DNA of 64,000 bases, taken from contig JAEFAZ010000003.1 in assembly GCA_016292135.1 (NCBI GenBank), positions 124,001 through 188,000 of the forward strand. The letters run 5' to 3'. This document shows, piece after piece, positions 18,613 to 27,360 of the stretch (the stretch's first letter is position 1; every line of letters begins with the position of its first letter). Position numbers and translations under genes: made by a program. The notes beneath the pieces were generated by a model. The model did not search any database. It had not been told where the DNA came from and saw only the letters and a list, made by a program, of their open reading frames with translations. The DNA is from Saccharofermentans sp. (GTDB taxonomy: Bacteria > Bacillota > Clostridia > Saccharofermentanales > Saccharofermentanaceae).

Positions 18613-18627
18613 ACATGATAATGCGCG

Positions 18628-18662
18628 AAAAAAACAGGCGGACCGGAGTCCGCCTGCTGTTT
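18628..18662 (-). terminator. Intrinsic terminator of the hydrogenase operon
   Basis: Minus strand CAGGCGGACTCCGGTCCGCCTG followed by TTTTTTT. Confidence 0.85.
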
Positions 18663-18681
18663 GCATAATGCTTATCTTAGA

Positions 18682-20454
18682 TCAGATCTCGTTGAAGCCT
18701 TCTCTTGCAGCGTAAGAAGTATGCAGGAGCTCGTGAGCCTTGTGGCTGTTGGGCTCGCCCAAGAACTTCTCGTAGAGCTCGACGATCTGGGGATTGTTGT
18801 GAGACTGACGCAGAACCTGCTTCTCGTCTTCGGAGTAGAGGGCCTTAGCTCTCTTCTCTTTGTATGTATCCATGATGTCGTCGGACTCGCCGTGGAGGAA
18901 GCACTCTCTGACATAAGGCTGGCCGCCGCCGTTGATACAGCCGCCGGGACAACCCATGATCTCGATGAACTGGTACTTGGACTTGCCTTCGCGGATCTCG
19001 TCGAGAAGAACCTTAGCGCTCTTCATGCCGGATGCGATAGCAACGTTGACTGTTGTACCGTTGATGTCGATTGATGCTTCTCTGATGCCTGCATCGTGGC
19101 CACGAACTGCGCTGAACTCGATAGGCTCGGATTCCTTGCCTGTGAGCTTGAAGTAAACAGTTCTAAGAGCAGCTTCCATAACACCGCCTGTTACACCGAA
19201 GATAACGGCAGCACCGGTGTAATCACCCATGATGTCCTGATCCCAATCTTCGTCAGGGAGTCTGTCGAAGAGGATACCTGCACGCTTGATCATGCGGGCA
19301 AGCTCTCTTGTTGTGATAACTGCATCAACATCATCGATGCCGTTGACCTTGAGCTGGTCACGCTGACGCTCGAACTTCTTTGCTGTACAAGGCATAACGG
19401 ATACAACGAAGATATCTTCGGGAGCGATGCCGTTCTGCTCTGCCCAGTAGCTCTTGATGATAGCGCCCTGCATCTGGTGAGGAGACTTGCAGGAGGACAG
19501 ATGAGGGAGAAGATCTCCGTAGTTGTACTCTGCATAGTTGATCCATCCGGGTGAGCAGGAAGTGATCATAGGAAGTGTTCCGCCGTTCGTGAGTCTGCCA
19601 AGAAGCTCTGTACCCTCTTCCATGATGGTGAGGTCGGCACCGAAGTTTACGTCGTAAACTCTTGTGAAGCCTAATCTTCTCATAGCAGCTGCCATCTTAC
19701 CTGTAACAGGTGTACCGATGGGGAAACCGAACTCTTCGCCGAGTGCTGCTCTTACAGCAGGAGCTGCCTGAGCGATAACTGTCTTGCCGGCTGCGAAAGC
19801 TTCGTCGATCTTGGAAATCTCGGAGTGCTCCATGAGAGCGCCTGTAGGACAAACGTTAACGCACTGACCGCACTGGATACAGGGAGAGTCAGCGAAAGAA
19901 CGGTTCTCGGCAGGAGATACGAATGTGTTGAAGCCACGGTTTTCGAAACCGAGGATGCCCAGGCCGTGAGCGTTCTTACATCTTTCGATACAACGGCCGC
20001 AGAGGATACACTTGGATGTATCTCTTACGAGTCCGGGAGCCAGCTCGTCGAAGTGAGTCTCGGAATGAACGCCCTGGAAAGCGCCTTCTCTTGCACCTGT
20101 TACGTTTGCAACGTGGAGAAGCTCGCACTGGCCGTTCTTATCGCACTGCTGGCAGTTCATGTTGTGGTTGGAAAGAAGGAGCTCGACGCTGTGTCTTCTT
20201 GCTGCTGTAGCAGCAGGAGAGGAGATCTTGATCTCCATACCCTCGGATACGGGGTAAACGCAGCTTGCAACGAGTCCTCTTGCGCCGGTTGCCTCTACGA
20301 GACATACACGGCAGGATCCCTGGTTGCACTCACCGTGGTTGAATGCACAGAGTGAAGGGATCTCATATCCGCACTTCTTTGCAGCTTCGAGGATGGTAAG
20401 TCCTTCCTCGACCTGATAGGAGATGCCTTCTATTTTAATATTGATCATCGCCAT
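18682..20454 (-). CDS. hndD: [FeFe] hydrogenase catalytic subunit (NADP-reducing/bifurcating type)
   Basis: H-cluster motifs TSCSPGWINY, PCTAKKFE, MGCPGGCINGGGQP; N-terminal 2Fe-2S and 2x4Fe-4S motifs. Confidence 0.95.
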   Translation of the reverse strand: MAMINIKIEGISYQVEEGLTILEAAKKCGYEIPSLCAFNHGECNQGSCRVCLVEATGARGLVASCVYPVSEGMEIKISSPAATAARRHSVELLLSNHNMNCQQCDKNGQCELLHVANVTGAREGAFQGVHSETHFDELAPGLVRDTSKCILCGRCIERCKNAHGLGILGFENRGFNTFVSPAENRSFADSPCIQCGQCVNVCPTGALMEHSEISKIDEAFAAGKTVIAQAAPAVRAALGEEFGFPIGTPVTGKMAAAMRRLGFTRVYDVNFGADLTIMEEGTELLGRLTNGGTLPMITSCSPGWINYAEYNYGDLLPHLSSCKSPHQMQGAIIKSYWAEQNGIAPEDIFVVSVMPCTAKKFERQRDQLKVNGIDDVDAVITTRELARMIKRAGILFDRLPDEDWDQDIMGDYTGAAVIFGVTGGVMEAALRTVYFKLTGKESEPIEFSAVRGHDAGIREASIDINGTTVNVAIASGMKSAKVLLDEIREGKSKYQFIEIMGCPGGCINGGGQPYVRECFLHGESDDIMDTYKEKRAKALYSEDEKQVLRQSHNNPQIVELYEKFLGEPNSHKAHELLHTSYAAREGFNEI

Positions 20455-20468
20455 AGTAGTAACCTCCT

Positions 20469-22358
20469 TTAAGCTTTGGATATCGCGCTGAACTTACAGT
20501 TGCTCATGCACAGACCGCACTTAACGCACTTGTCGGGATCGATCTCGAAAGATGCGAGCTTGTGGCCCTCAGGAATGTACTCAGTCCTTGTGATGCAGGA
20601 AGCGGGACAGTTCTTGGCGCACATGCCGCAGCCGATACACTTATCCTTGTCGATCTTGTACTGCATAAGGCTCTTACATACGTGTGCAGGGCACTTCTTG
20701 TCAACGATGTGAGCAATGTACTCGTCACGGAAGTGAGCGAGTGTTGAATTAACAGGGTTGGAAGCTGTCTGACCAAGAGCACAGAGTGAGTTGGTCTTGA
20801 TCGTCTTGGAGAGTTCTTCGAGCTCGTCAAGATCTTCCATTGTTCCCTTACCCTCTGTGATCTTTGTGAGGATCTCGAGGATACGCTTTGTACCGATACG
20901 GCAGGGTGAGCACTTACCGCAGGACTCGTCGCAGATGAATTCCATATAGAACTTGGCAACGTCGACCATACAGTTGTCTTCGTCCATGACGATAGCACCG
21001 CCGGAACCCATCATGGAACCCTTCTGTACGAGGTTATCGAAATCGATAGGCTCGTCAAGGTATTCCTCTGTCAGACATCCGCCCGAAGGACCACCGGTCT
21101 GGATGGCCTTGAACTGCTTGCCATTAGGGATTCCGCCGCCGATATCATAGATCAGCTCGCGGAGTGTTGTACCCATAGGTACCTCAACGAGTCCGACATT
21201 ATTAACTTTACCGCCCAAAGCGAAAACCTTTGTTCCCTTGGACTTCTCTGTTCCTACTGCTGCAAACTCAGCAGCGCCTTCTCGAAGGATGTAAGGTACG
21301 CATGCGAGAGTCTCAACGTTATTAACACAGGTAGGCTTGCCCCACAGACCCTTGACTGCCGGGAAAGGAGGTCTCGGTCTCGGCATGCCGCGCTTACCTT
21401 CGATGGAGTTAAGGAGAGCTGTCTCCTCACCGCAAACAAATGCGCCGGCACCGAGTCTGATATGACAGTCAAAGTTGAAGCCTGTGCCCATGATGTTCTC
21501 ACCAAGGAGTCCTGCTTCTCTTGCCTGAGCGATTGCGATCTTAAGACGGTTAACAGCGATAGGATACTCAGCACGTACATAGAAGTAACCCTCTGAAGCT
21601 CCGAAAGCGTAACCTGCGATCATCATACCTTCGATAACGCCCAAGGGGTTACCCTCGAGGATGGAACGATCCATGAAAGCACCCGGGTCGCCCTCGTCAC
21701 CGTTACATACAACATACTTCTGATCAGCATTGACGTTGAGAGCGAACTGCCACTTTCTTCCTGTAGGGAATCCGCCGCCGCCACGGCCTCTCAGACCTGA
21801 TGCCAATACTTCGTCGATAACTTCCTGCTGTGTCATGGACAGAGCCTTCTTCAAGCCCTGGAAAGCACCCATGCCTACTGCCTCATCGATATCCTCGGGA
21901 TTGATGACGCCGCAGCCGTGAAGTGCAACACGACGCTGCTTCTTATAGAAGTTGATATCTTCCTGCTTTGTTACCTTGTTCTGGGAAGCGGGATCGACAT
22001 AGAGGAGTCTCTCTACGATCTGACCGCCAACGATATCTGTGTCGATGATCTCTTCTACGTCGTCAAGGCTGACCATACGGTAGAGAGTATCTTCGGGATA
22101 GATCTTTACGAAAGGTCCCTGTGAGCAGAAACCAAAGCAACCGACCTGGTTTACTGTTGCCTTGTCGGAAAGACCCTTAGCTGCGAGAAGCTCATTGAAC
22201 TTCTCCATGATCTCCTTGGAGTTGCTGGAAAGACATCCAGTACCGCCGCAGAGAACGATATGGCGCTTATCATCTGCGCCCTTGAGCTTATCATCAAGAC
22301 ATTTGGTACAAGCTGCACATGTCTCGTCGAGCTGAGCTACTGATGTGATCTTGTTCAT
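20469..22358 (-). CDS. hndC: NuoF-like NADH-binding hydrogenase subunit with C-terminal 2x4Fe-4S
   Basis: GLRGRGGGGFPTGRKW, DEGDPGAFMDRSILEGNP, ESCGKCSPCRIGT, CIGCGMCAKNCP. Confidence 0.95.
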   Translation of the reverse strand: MNKITSVAQLDETCAACTKCLDDKLKGADDKRHIVLCGGTGCLSSNSKEIMEKFNELLAAKGLSDKATVNQVGCFGFCSQGPFVKIYPEDTLYRMVSLDDVEEIIDTDIVGGQIVERLLYVDPASQNKVTKQEDINFYKKQRRVALHGCGVINPEDIDEAVGMGAFQGLKKALSMTQQEVIDEVLASGLRGRGGGGFPTGRKWQFALNVNADQKYVVCNGDEGDPGAFMDRSILEGNPLGVIEGMMIAGYAFGASEGYFYVRAEYPIAVNRLKIAIAQAREAGLLGENIMGTGFNFDCHIRLGAGAFVCGEETALLNSIEGKRGMPRPRPPFPAVKGLWGKPTCVNNVETLACVPYILREGAAEFAAVGTEKSKGTKVFALGGKVNNVGLVEVPMGTTLRELIYDIGGGIPNGKQFKAIQTGGPSGGCLTEEYLDEPIDFDNLVQKGSMMGSGGAIVMDEDNCMVDVAKFYMEFICDESCGKCSPCRIGTKRILEILTKITEGKGTMEDLDELEELSKTIKTNSLCALGQTASNPVNSTLAHFRDEYIAHIVDKKCPAHVCKSLMQYKIDKDKCIGCGMCAKNCPASCITRTEYIPEGHKLASFEIDPDKCVKCGLCMSNCKFSAISKA

Positions 22359-22840
22359 GCGTTTGCCTCCTGTCTGTAAGAATCAATGATCTCTGAAACC
22401 TGACCTACGGCAACCTTAGGATAAACCTTGCCGTTGATACTTACGGCCGGTGCGATACCGCATGCACCGATACATCTTAATGCATCGAGAGTGAAAAGTC
22501 CGTCCTCCGTCGTCTCACCGGGCTTGATCCCGAGAAGTTCGGAGAACTTGTCGATAACAGTCTGTGCTCCCTTAACGTAGCACGCTGTACCGAGACAACA
22601 ACCGATTACGTACTTTCCCTTCGGTGTCAAAGAGAAGAAAGAATAGAACGTAACCACACCGTAGATTTCTGCGACCGAGATACCGGTCTTTGCGGATACC
22701 AGTTCCTGAACTTCGAGCGGGATATAACCGTATTCGTTCTGGATGTCACTGAGTATCATCATGAGAGGAGTCTTCTCATCTGTGTATCTTGCACAGATCT
22801 CCTCGATCTTCGCTGCTGCAGCAGCATTCAGCTTAGCCAT
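22355..22840 (-). CDS. hndA: NuoE-like [2Fe-2S] thioredoxin-fold hydrogenase subunit
   Basis: YGVVTFYSFFSLTPKGKYVIGCCLGTACYVKGA, LDALRCIGACGIAPAVSING; ATGA overlap with the NuoF-like gene. Confidence 0.93.
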   Translation of the reverse strand: MAKLNAAAAAKIEEICARYTDEKTPLMMILSDIQNEYGYIPLEVQELVSAKTGISVAEIYGVVTFYSFFSLTPKGKYVIGCCLGTACYVKGAQTVIDKFSELLGIKPGETTEDGLFTLDALRCIGACGIAPAVSINGKVYPKVAVGQVSEIIDSYRQEANA

Positions 22841-23085
22841 ACCTGACCTCCTTGCTAAAAATACTCGATTTTGAGCCGCTTAATATTCTACCACGAAGGG
22901 CCCCCTTATTACGCCCGTTCTTTAGGGATTTTTAGGTGATATTCCGCCCACAAAACGACATTTGCCGTTTTCATTTTTATTATTAAGAAAAGACGCGTTA
23001 AAGTTCATTAACGAAAAGACATCACTTTTCGAAAAGTATGACTTGGGCAAAGGATGGGTAAAAATCAGGCAATCGGCAAAAAGGG

Positions 23086-23137
23086 TTGACAATCGTGGTT
23101 TACAAATGTAAACTAAGTTCAGTTTATGATCGTAAAC
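23086..23137 (+). promoter_or_regulatory. BlaI-type operator pair over a TTGACA-N17-TAAACT promoter
   Basis: TTGACA 23086, GTTTACAAATGTAAAC 23098-23113 overlapping TAAACT 23109, GTTTATGATCGTAAAC 23122-23137. Confidence 0.8.
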
Positions 23138-23149
23138 CACGGAGGAACA

Positions 23150-23518
23150 ATGATGAACGAATTATTGTTGAGCGAAAGCGAATACCGTCTGATGGACGTG
23201 ATCTGGAAGAACGCACCCGTCGAATCCGGCAAGCTCGTAAAGCTTTGCGAAGCTGAACTTAACTGGAAGAAATCGACGACCTACACGATGCTTCGAAGGG
23301 TCATGGCCAAGGGCATGGTCCGTAACGACGATTCGCTGGTGTCCGTGCTTATCCCGAGAGACCGGGTTCAAAGATTCGAATCCGAAAGGATCGTATCCAA
23401 GACTTTCGGAGGATCACTTCCTTCATTCCTCGCCGCCTTCCTGGGCGACAGGACTTTGTCGGACAGCGAAGCCGATGAACTCATAGGACTTATCGATAAG
23501 TACAGACAGGAGAACTGA
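23150..23518 (+). CDS. BlaI/MecI/CopY-family repressor
   Basis: LSESEYRLMDVIWKNAPVESGKLVKLCEAELNWKKSTTYTMLRRVMAKGMV. Confidence 0.9.
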   Translation: MMNELLLSESEYRLMDVIWKNAPVESGKLVKLCEAELNWKKSTTYTMLRRVMAKGMVRNDDSLVSVLIPRDRVQRFESERIVSKTFGGSLPSFLAAFLGDRTLSDSEADELIGLIDKYRQEN

Positions 23519-23533
23519 TCAGGGGGAGAGAAA

Positions 23534-25207
23534 ATGCAGCAGTTTATCTCGACTATCCTCAACATGAGCCTCACCGGCAGCATCGTTATCTTAGTCGTGC
23601 TAGCCGCAAGGTTGATGATGAGAAAACTTCCCAAGAAGTATCTCTATCTTTTGTGGGCTGTGGTAGGCTTCAGGCTCCTGTGTCCCGTGACGCTGGAATC
23701 AAGCCTGTCGATCTTCAACATCAAGCCCCTGAAAGATTCAATGGACACCGTTAAGGATCTGCCTGTTGTCAATCTGGCCGACAGGGATCTGTCAGCCGGC
23801 AGGATCATCAGCAGCCCGGTTAAGACCGCGGAAGCATCCGCTTTCTCTGTCGATCCGGCGCACATCGTGCTCCTGCTCTGGGCAGCAGTGGCGATCGCTA
23901 TCGTAATATACATAATCCGTCAGTATTTCCTCCTGCGGAAGGACCTCAAAGATGTGACCGAACTCGCACCCGGCCTCTGTGTCGGCAAGCAGATCGACTC
24001 ACCGTTCGTAATGGGATTACTGAAGCCTGTGATATATATGCCCGACGGGTTGGCTGATGATGAGATGAAATATCTTCTCCTCCACGAGAAGACTCACATC
24101 AGACGCAGGGACACTATTTTCAAGGCTATAGGGCTCTTTACAGTCGCCCTTCACTGGTTCAATCCGTTGGTATGGATAGCTTACAAGCTTTTCGTACAGG
24201 ATATGGAGATGAGCTGTGATGAAGAGGTCATCTCAGAACTCGGCGCGAACGTGAAAGCTGATTACAGCATGTCACTGGTCTCTTTCGCTTCCAGAAACCA
24301 TCAACCCAAGTACATTGTGGTGCCGGTAACTTTCAGTAAGAATGTTTTCGGCAGAAAGGAAGTAAAGATGAGAATCAAGAATATCTTAAGTTATAACGGA
24401 ACATCTAAGCTGATCGCAACCCTTTCTCTCGTACTGGTTGCAGCTATCGGACTTGTATGTATGTTCAATGCAACAACACACGCAGACGCCCAGGCTGACG
24501 GGCAGCTCGCTACAGCTCCCACAACAGTGGAAGAAGATAAGGATGATGCACTTCAGATCACGGCTACCGAGGCTCCTGCAGAAGACAAAGACGCAGATGA
24601 TGCCAACGTACCCTACGAAGGAACAGAGCCTGCAGCAGATGCAGATGCAAACGTACCCTTCGAAGCAAAAGATGCAGAAGAAGGTTCTGCAGTCCGCAAA
24701 TATCTGGCTGAACAGCCCACAGAAAGCGGAAAAAAGATCGACCAGGATGATATCGATGCAGTAGATAAGTACATTGCAGAACAGGAAGCTGACCAGACAT
24801 CAGGAGATAAACTTGCAATGATCACCCCCGGTTGCTTCGGCATCGAACTTCCCATCGTCGACAGTGAGCATATCTTCAACAAGGTCGATCTCGGCAAGGG
24901 CAAGCACACCACAAAGGAAAGCCCTGAACTCGGATTCTCAATGGGCCCCAATGAGGTTTTCAAGGGCAGAGTATTCGAGATCCGCTCTGACAAGAAAGTA
25001 GCCGACAACCTTTTCAATGCTCAGGTCGAAACACTCGAAAATATGGGCTTCGAAAAGTTCCTCGATGAAGTCAGCGGTACATACTACGGCTACAACAAAG
25101 ATCTCAAGATCGCCGTAGTCATCGAGAACTGCACGGGAATCTACAGGACATCCTACTTCGATATGGCTTCCACTAACGAAGTGACTCCCTTCATGTGCCT
25201 CGGCTGA
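23534..25207 (+). CDS. BlaR1-like M56 membrane metallopeptidase with non-PBP C-terminal extracellular domain
   Basis: LLLHEKTHIRRRDTIFKAIG (HExxH), LHWFNPLVWIAYKLFVQDMEMSCDEEVI. Confidence 0.9.
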   Translation: MQQFISTILNMSLTGSIVILVVLAARLMMRKLPKKYLYLLWAVVGFRLLCPVTLESSLSIFNIKPLKDSMDTVKDLPVVNLADRDLSAGRIISSPVKTAEASAFSVDPAHIVLLLWAAVAIAIVIYIIRQYFLLRKDLKDVTELAPGLCVGKQIDSPFVMGLLKPVIYMPDGLADDEMKYLLLHEKTHIRRRDTIFKAIGLFTVALHWFNPLVWIAYKLFVQDMEMSCDEEVISELGANVKADYSMSLVSFASRNHQPKYIVVPVTFSKNVFGRKEVKMRIKNILSYNGTSKLIATLSLVLVAAIGLVCMFNATTHADAQADGQLATAPTTVEEDKDDALQITATEAPAEDKDADDANVPYEGTEPAADADANVPFEAKDAEEGSAVRKYLAEQPTESGKKIDQDDIDAVDKYIAEQEADQTSGDKLAMITPGCFGIELPIVDSEHIFNKVDLGKGKHTTKESPELGFSMGPNEVFKGRVFEIRSDKKVADNLFNAQVETLENMGFEKFLDEVSGTYYGYNKDLKIAVVIENCTGIYRTSYFDMASTNEVTPFMCLG

Positions 25208-25243
25208 TGTTCGTGACCAATAGGGGATCAGCTTAGAAAACTG

Positions 25244-25279
25244 TGCGGGGGCTGCCTTGACCGGCGGCCCCCTTTTTGA
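25244..25279 (+). terminator. Intrinsic terminator of the first BlaI/M56 operon
   Basis: GGGGGCTGCC-TTGACC-GGCGGCCCCC-TTTTT. Confidence 0.85.
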
Positions 25280-25311
25280 TTGCCGGTGCGGCTGCCTCCT
25301 GCTCGTGAGTC

Positions 25312-25436
25312 TGTTCACAAAACTGCTCACAAATTCCATTAAATTGTGAACAGTTTTGTGAGCAAAAGGGTTAAAAAGCTGTTTGTTCACAGTTTTGCTC
25401 ACAATCTACATAAAATTGTGAGCAAATTTGTGAACA
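25312..25436. repeat. Array A: two hairpin units of TG(T/C)TCACA half-sites, identical 12-21-12 spacing
   Basis: Half-sites at 25312, 25324, 25345, 25357 and 25384, 25396, 25417, 25429. Confidence 0.8.
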
Positions 25437-25519
25437 GAAGTCCGAAGCAGTGATCACTAAGGCAGCGGAACCCGGCTGTGATATAATCTTTTTGGAAAGA
25501 CATAGGGGAGGATAAGATA

Positions 25520-26803
25520 ATGTTATACGACCGCGAATTCAAAAGATGGGTCTTCTCGGAAGACAGCGTCATCAGCAGCGAGGAACGCGAAAACCTGATC
25601 TACGACTACAACGAGTTCAGGAAAGAGATGCTGCATACCGACATCCGCGATATTAACCACGAGCTCTACGGTGCGCCCCGCCGCCCCGAGAACGAGAGTA
25701 CAGCTGCCAAGATCAGGAACGTGGCAGTCACGGTGCTGGTCCTCGGCGCCTTAGTCTGCTGCGTATTGGCTCTTCTCATGCATAATATCTTCCTGTTCGG
25801 CATCTTCTTCTGCAGCTTCTTCTTCATGGCGGGAGCCATCCTCGCCTTCACCGGTCAGACCAATGCGAAGGACACGCCGACAAGAAAAGAACGCGGCAGG
25901 GTCACCGGCGTCTTCATCATGCTGGGATCGGGCGCGATACTTAGCCTGATATTGCTGCACGACAGGTTCAGCCAGGGAGAACTGATCGTCTGGATCGCAT
26001 CTGCTGCTTTCGGCCTGTCGGGACTTTGCCTCGTGTGCCTGTCCATCATCGACAAGCTCTCGGCAAAGATCTTCTACAAAGAAGAGATCGATGCGAAGTG
26101 CATAGGATACGTAAGGATGGTGGATACCGAGAGCGACAACGAAGGTCCGCCGATGACGGTCATGTACATATCCCCTGTTTTCGAGTATTCGTATGAGGGA
26201 CAGAGGATCGAAGCCCTCTACGATGTAATGGAGATCGGCAGCAGTTCGGATATCGGACTCGGCTCCTATACGACGATCAGGATCAACCCGGATCACCCTG
26301 AAGACGTAATGTCGCCGCGCGTAACGAAGACTTCGAACTTCATCGCGCTCCTGATATTCGGTCTCATCTTTGTCGTCATCGGTTCCGGTCTTGCCTGGTA
26401 TTCCCTGCTCGGCAACGCGAAGGATCTTACGGTCGAGACGTCCTGGAATCAGATCATAAGCGAGGGCGAAACAGAGACAACGCCTTCCAAGAAGGTCGTT
26501 TACGACGAATTTATCGAAGAAAACTATGCGTCTGACATCGCAGGCAAGGAATGGTACCGCGAAGAAACCACGGTCAGCAATGTCGAAGACTACCAGGGCA
26601 ACATGCTCCTTACTTTCGACGATACTTTCGAAAAGATGCTGATCAAGCCTTCGGATAGTGTCAAGAAGGGCTGCAGGATAGTGATCTTCTACACTGTATC
26701 CCGCGAAAAAGAGGAACAGAAGAAAGCATATAAGCAGCCTTTCGTATACACTTTGCCCGATGAGGTCGAATACACCGGCGACAGGGGAGCTTATAAGCCC
26801 TGA
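25520..26803 (+). CDS. Membrane protein, possibly DUF3592-like
   Basis: Several TM segments; PVFEYSYEGQRIEAL...YTTIRINPDHPEDVMSP pattern. Confidence 0.6.
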   Translation: MLYDREFKRWVFSEDSVISSEERENLIYDYNEFRKEMLHTDIRDINHELYGAPRRPENESTAAKIRNVAVTVLVLGALVCCVLALLMHNIFLFGIFFCSFFFMAGAILAFTGQTNAKDTPTRKERGRVTGVFIMLGSGAILSLILLHDRFSQGELIVWIASAAFGLSGLCLVCLSIIDKLSAKIFYKEEIDAKCIGYVRMVDTESDNEGPPMTVMYISPVFEYSYEGQRIEALYDVMEIGSSSDIGLGSYTTIRINPDHPEDVMSPRVTKTSNFIALLIFGLIFVVIGSGLAWYSLLGNAKDLTVETSWNQIISEGETETTPSKKVVYDEFIEENYASDIAGKEWYREETTVSNVEDYQGNMLLTFDDTFEKMLIKPSDSVKKGCRIVIFYTVSREKEEQKKAYKQPFVYTLPDEVEYTGDRGAYKP

Positions 26804-26828
26804 TAGGGATCCGCAACCGATAAAAACA

Positions 26829-26871
26829 GAGGCTGTCTCAATGGTGACTTTTCACTTGAGAGACAGCCTAT
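26829..26871 (+). terminator. Hairpin after the DUF3592-like gene
   Basis: AGGCTGTCTC ... GAGACAGCCT with inner GTGA/TCAC. Confidence 0.6.
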
Positions 26872-26898
26872 TTAATTCGATCCGGAAAGAAATGACGT

Positions 26899-27144
26899 TT
26901 TCGATCAAAATTCAAAAAACTTCAATTTGGTAGGAATATTTTCGCCTTATTTCCTACTAAATCTTCAAAATCTCAAGTTTAGTAGGAAATCTGAGGCTGT
27001 TTTTCCTATCAAAATCCGAATTTTACGGATTTAGTAGGAATAACCGGGCATTTTTTCCTATCAAAATCCGTATTTTACGGATTTAGTAGGAATAACGGGG
27101 CTTTTTTTCCTACTAAATCTTCGAAAAATGAGATTTGGTCGAAA
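26899..27144. repeat. Array B: ten alternating ATTTAGTAGGAA-type half-sites at exactly 26-bp spacing
   Basis: Starts 26899, 26925, 26951, 26977, 27003, 27029, 27055, 27081, 27107, 27133. Confidence 0.9.
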
Positions 27145-27249
27145 GCAGGATGATCTCTGTCAGATACTTTATCCTCTCCGACTTTGAAAAACCGGAAACG
27201 CATCAGATCAAAGGCGATCATTTTGAGACAGCATTTTTACCAAAAAAAG

Positions 27250-27288
27250 AACCGGGACACTTTAAGTGAAACACTTAGCAGTGTCCCG
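27250..27288 (-). terminator. Intrinsic terminator of the lipid-type operon
   Basis: Minus strand CGGGACACTGCTAAGTGTTTCACTTAAAGTGTCCCGGTTCTTTTTTT. Confidence 0.85.
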
Positions 27289-27360
27289 ATTAGGGGTTAT
27301 ACAAAGCCCCGGGGGGCGGGGCATTGCAGGCTTAAGTTCTTTCCGGACAGAAAGGTTCCG

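Noticed and set aside
23025-23038. ACTTTTCGAAAAGT perfect palindrome upstream of the first BlaI gene
   Set aside because: Short AT-rich palindrome; TTTTCGAAAA recurs in this genome's intergenic DNA and I see no positional logic beyond that.
26899-27144. CRISPR-like repeat array
   Set aside because: Half-sites alternate orientation at 26 bp, repeats are short and degenerate, intervals are not unique 30-40 bp spacers, and no cas genes are in the window. The same applies to array C at 51395-51588.
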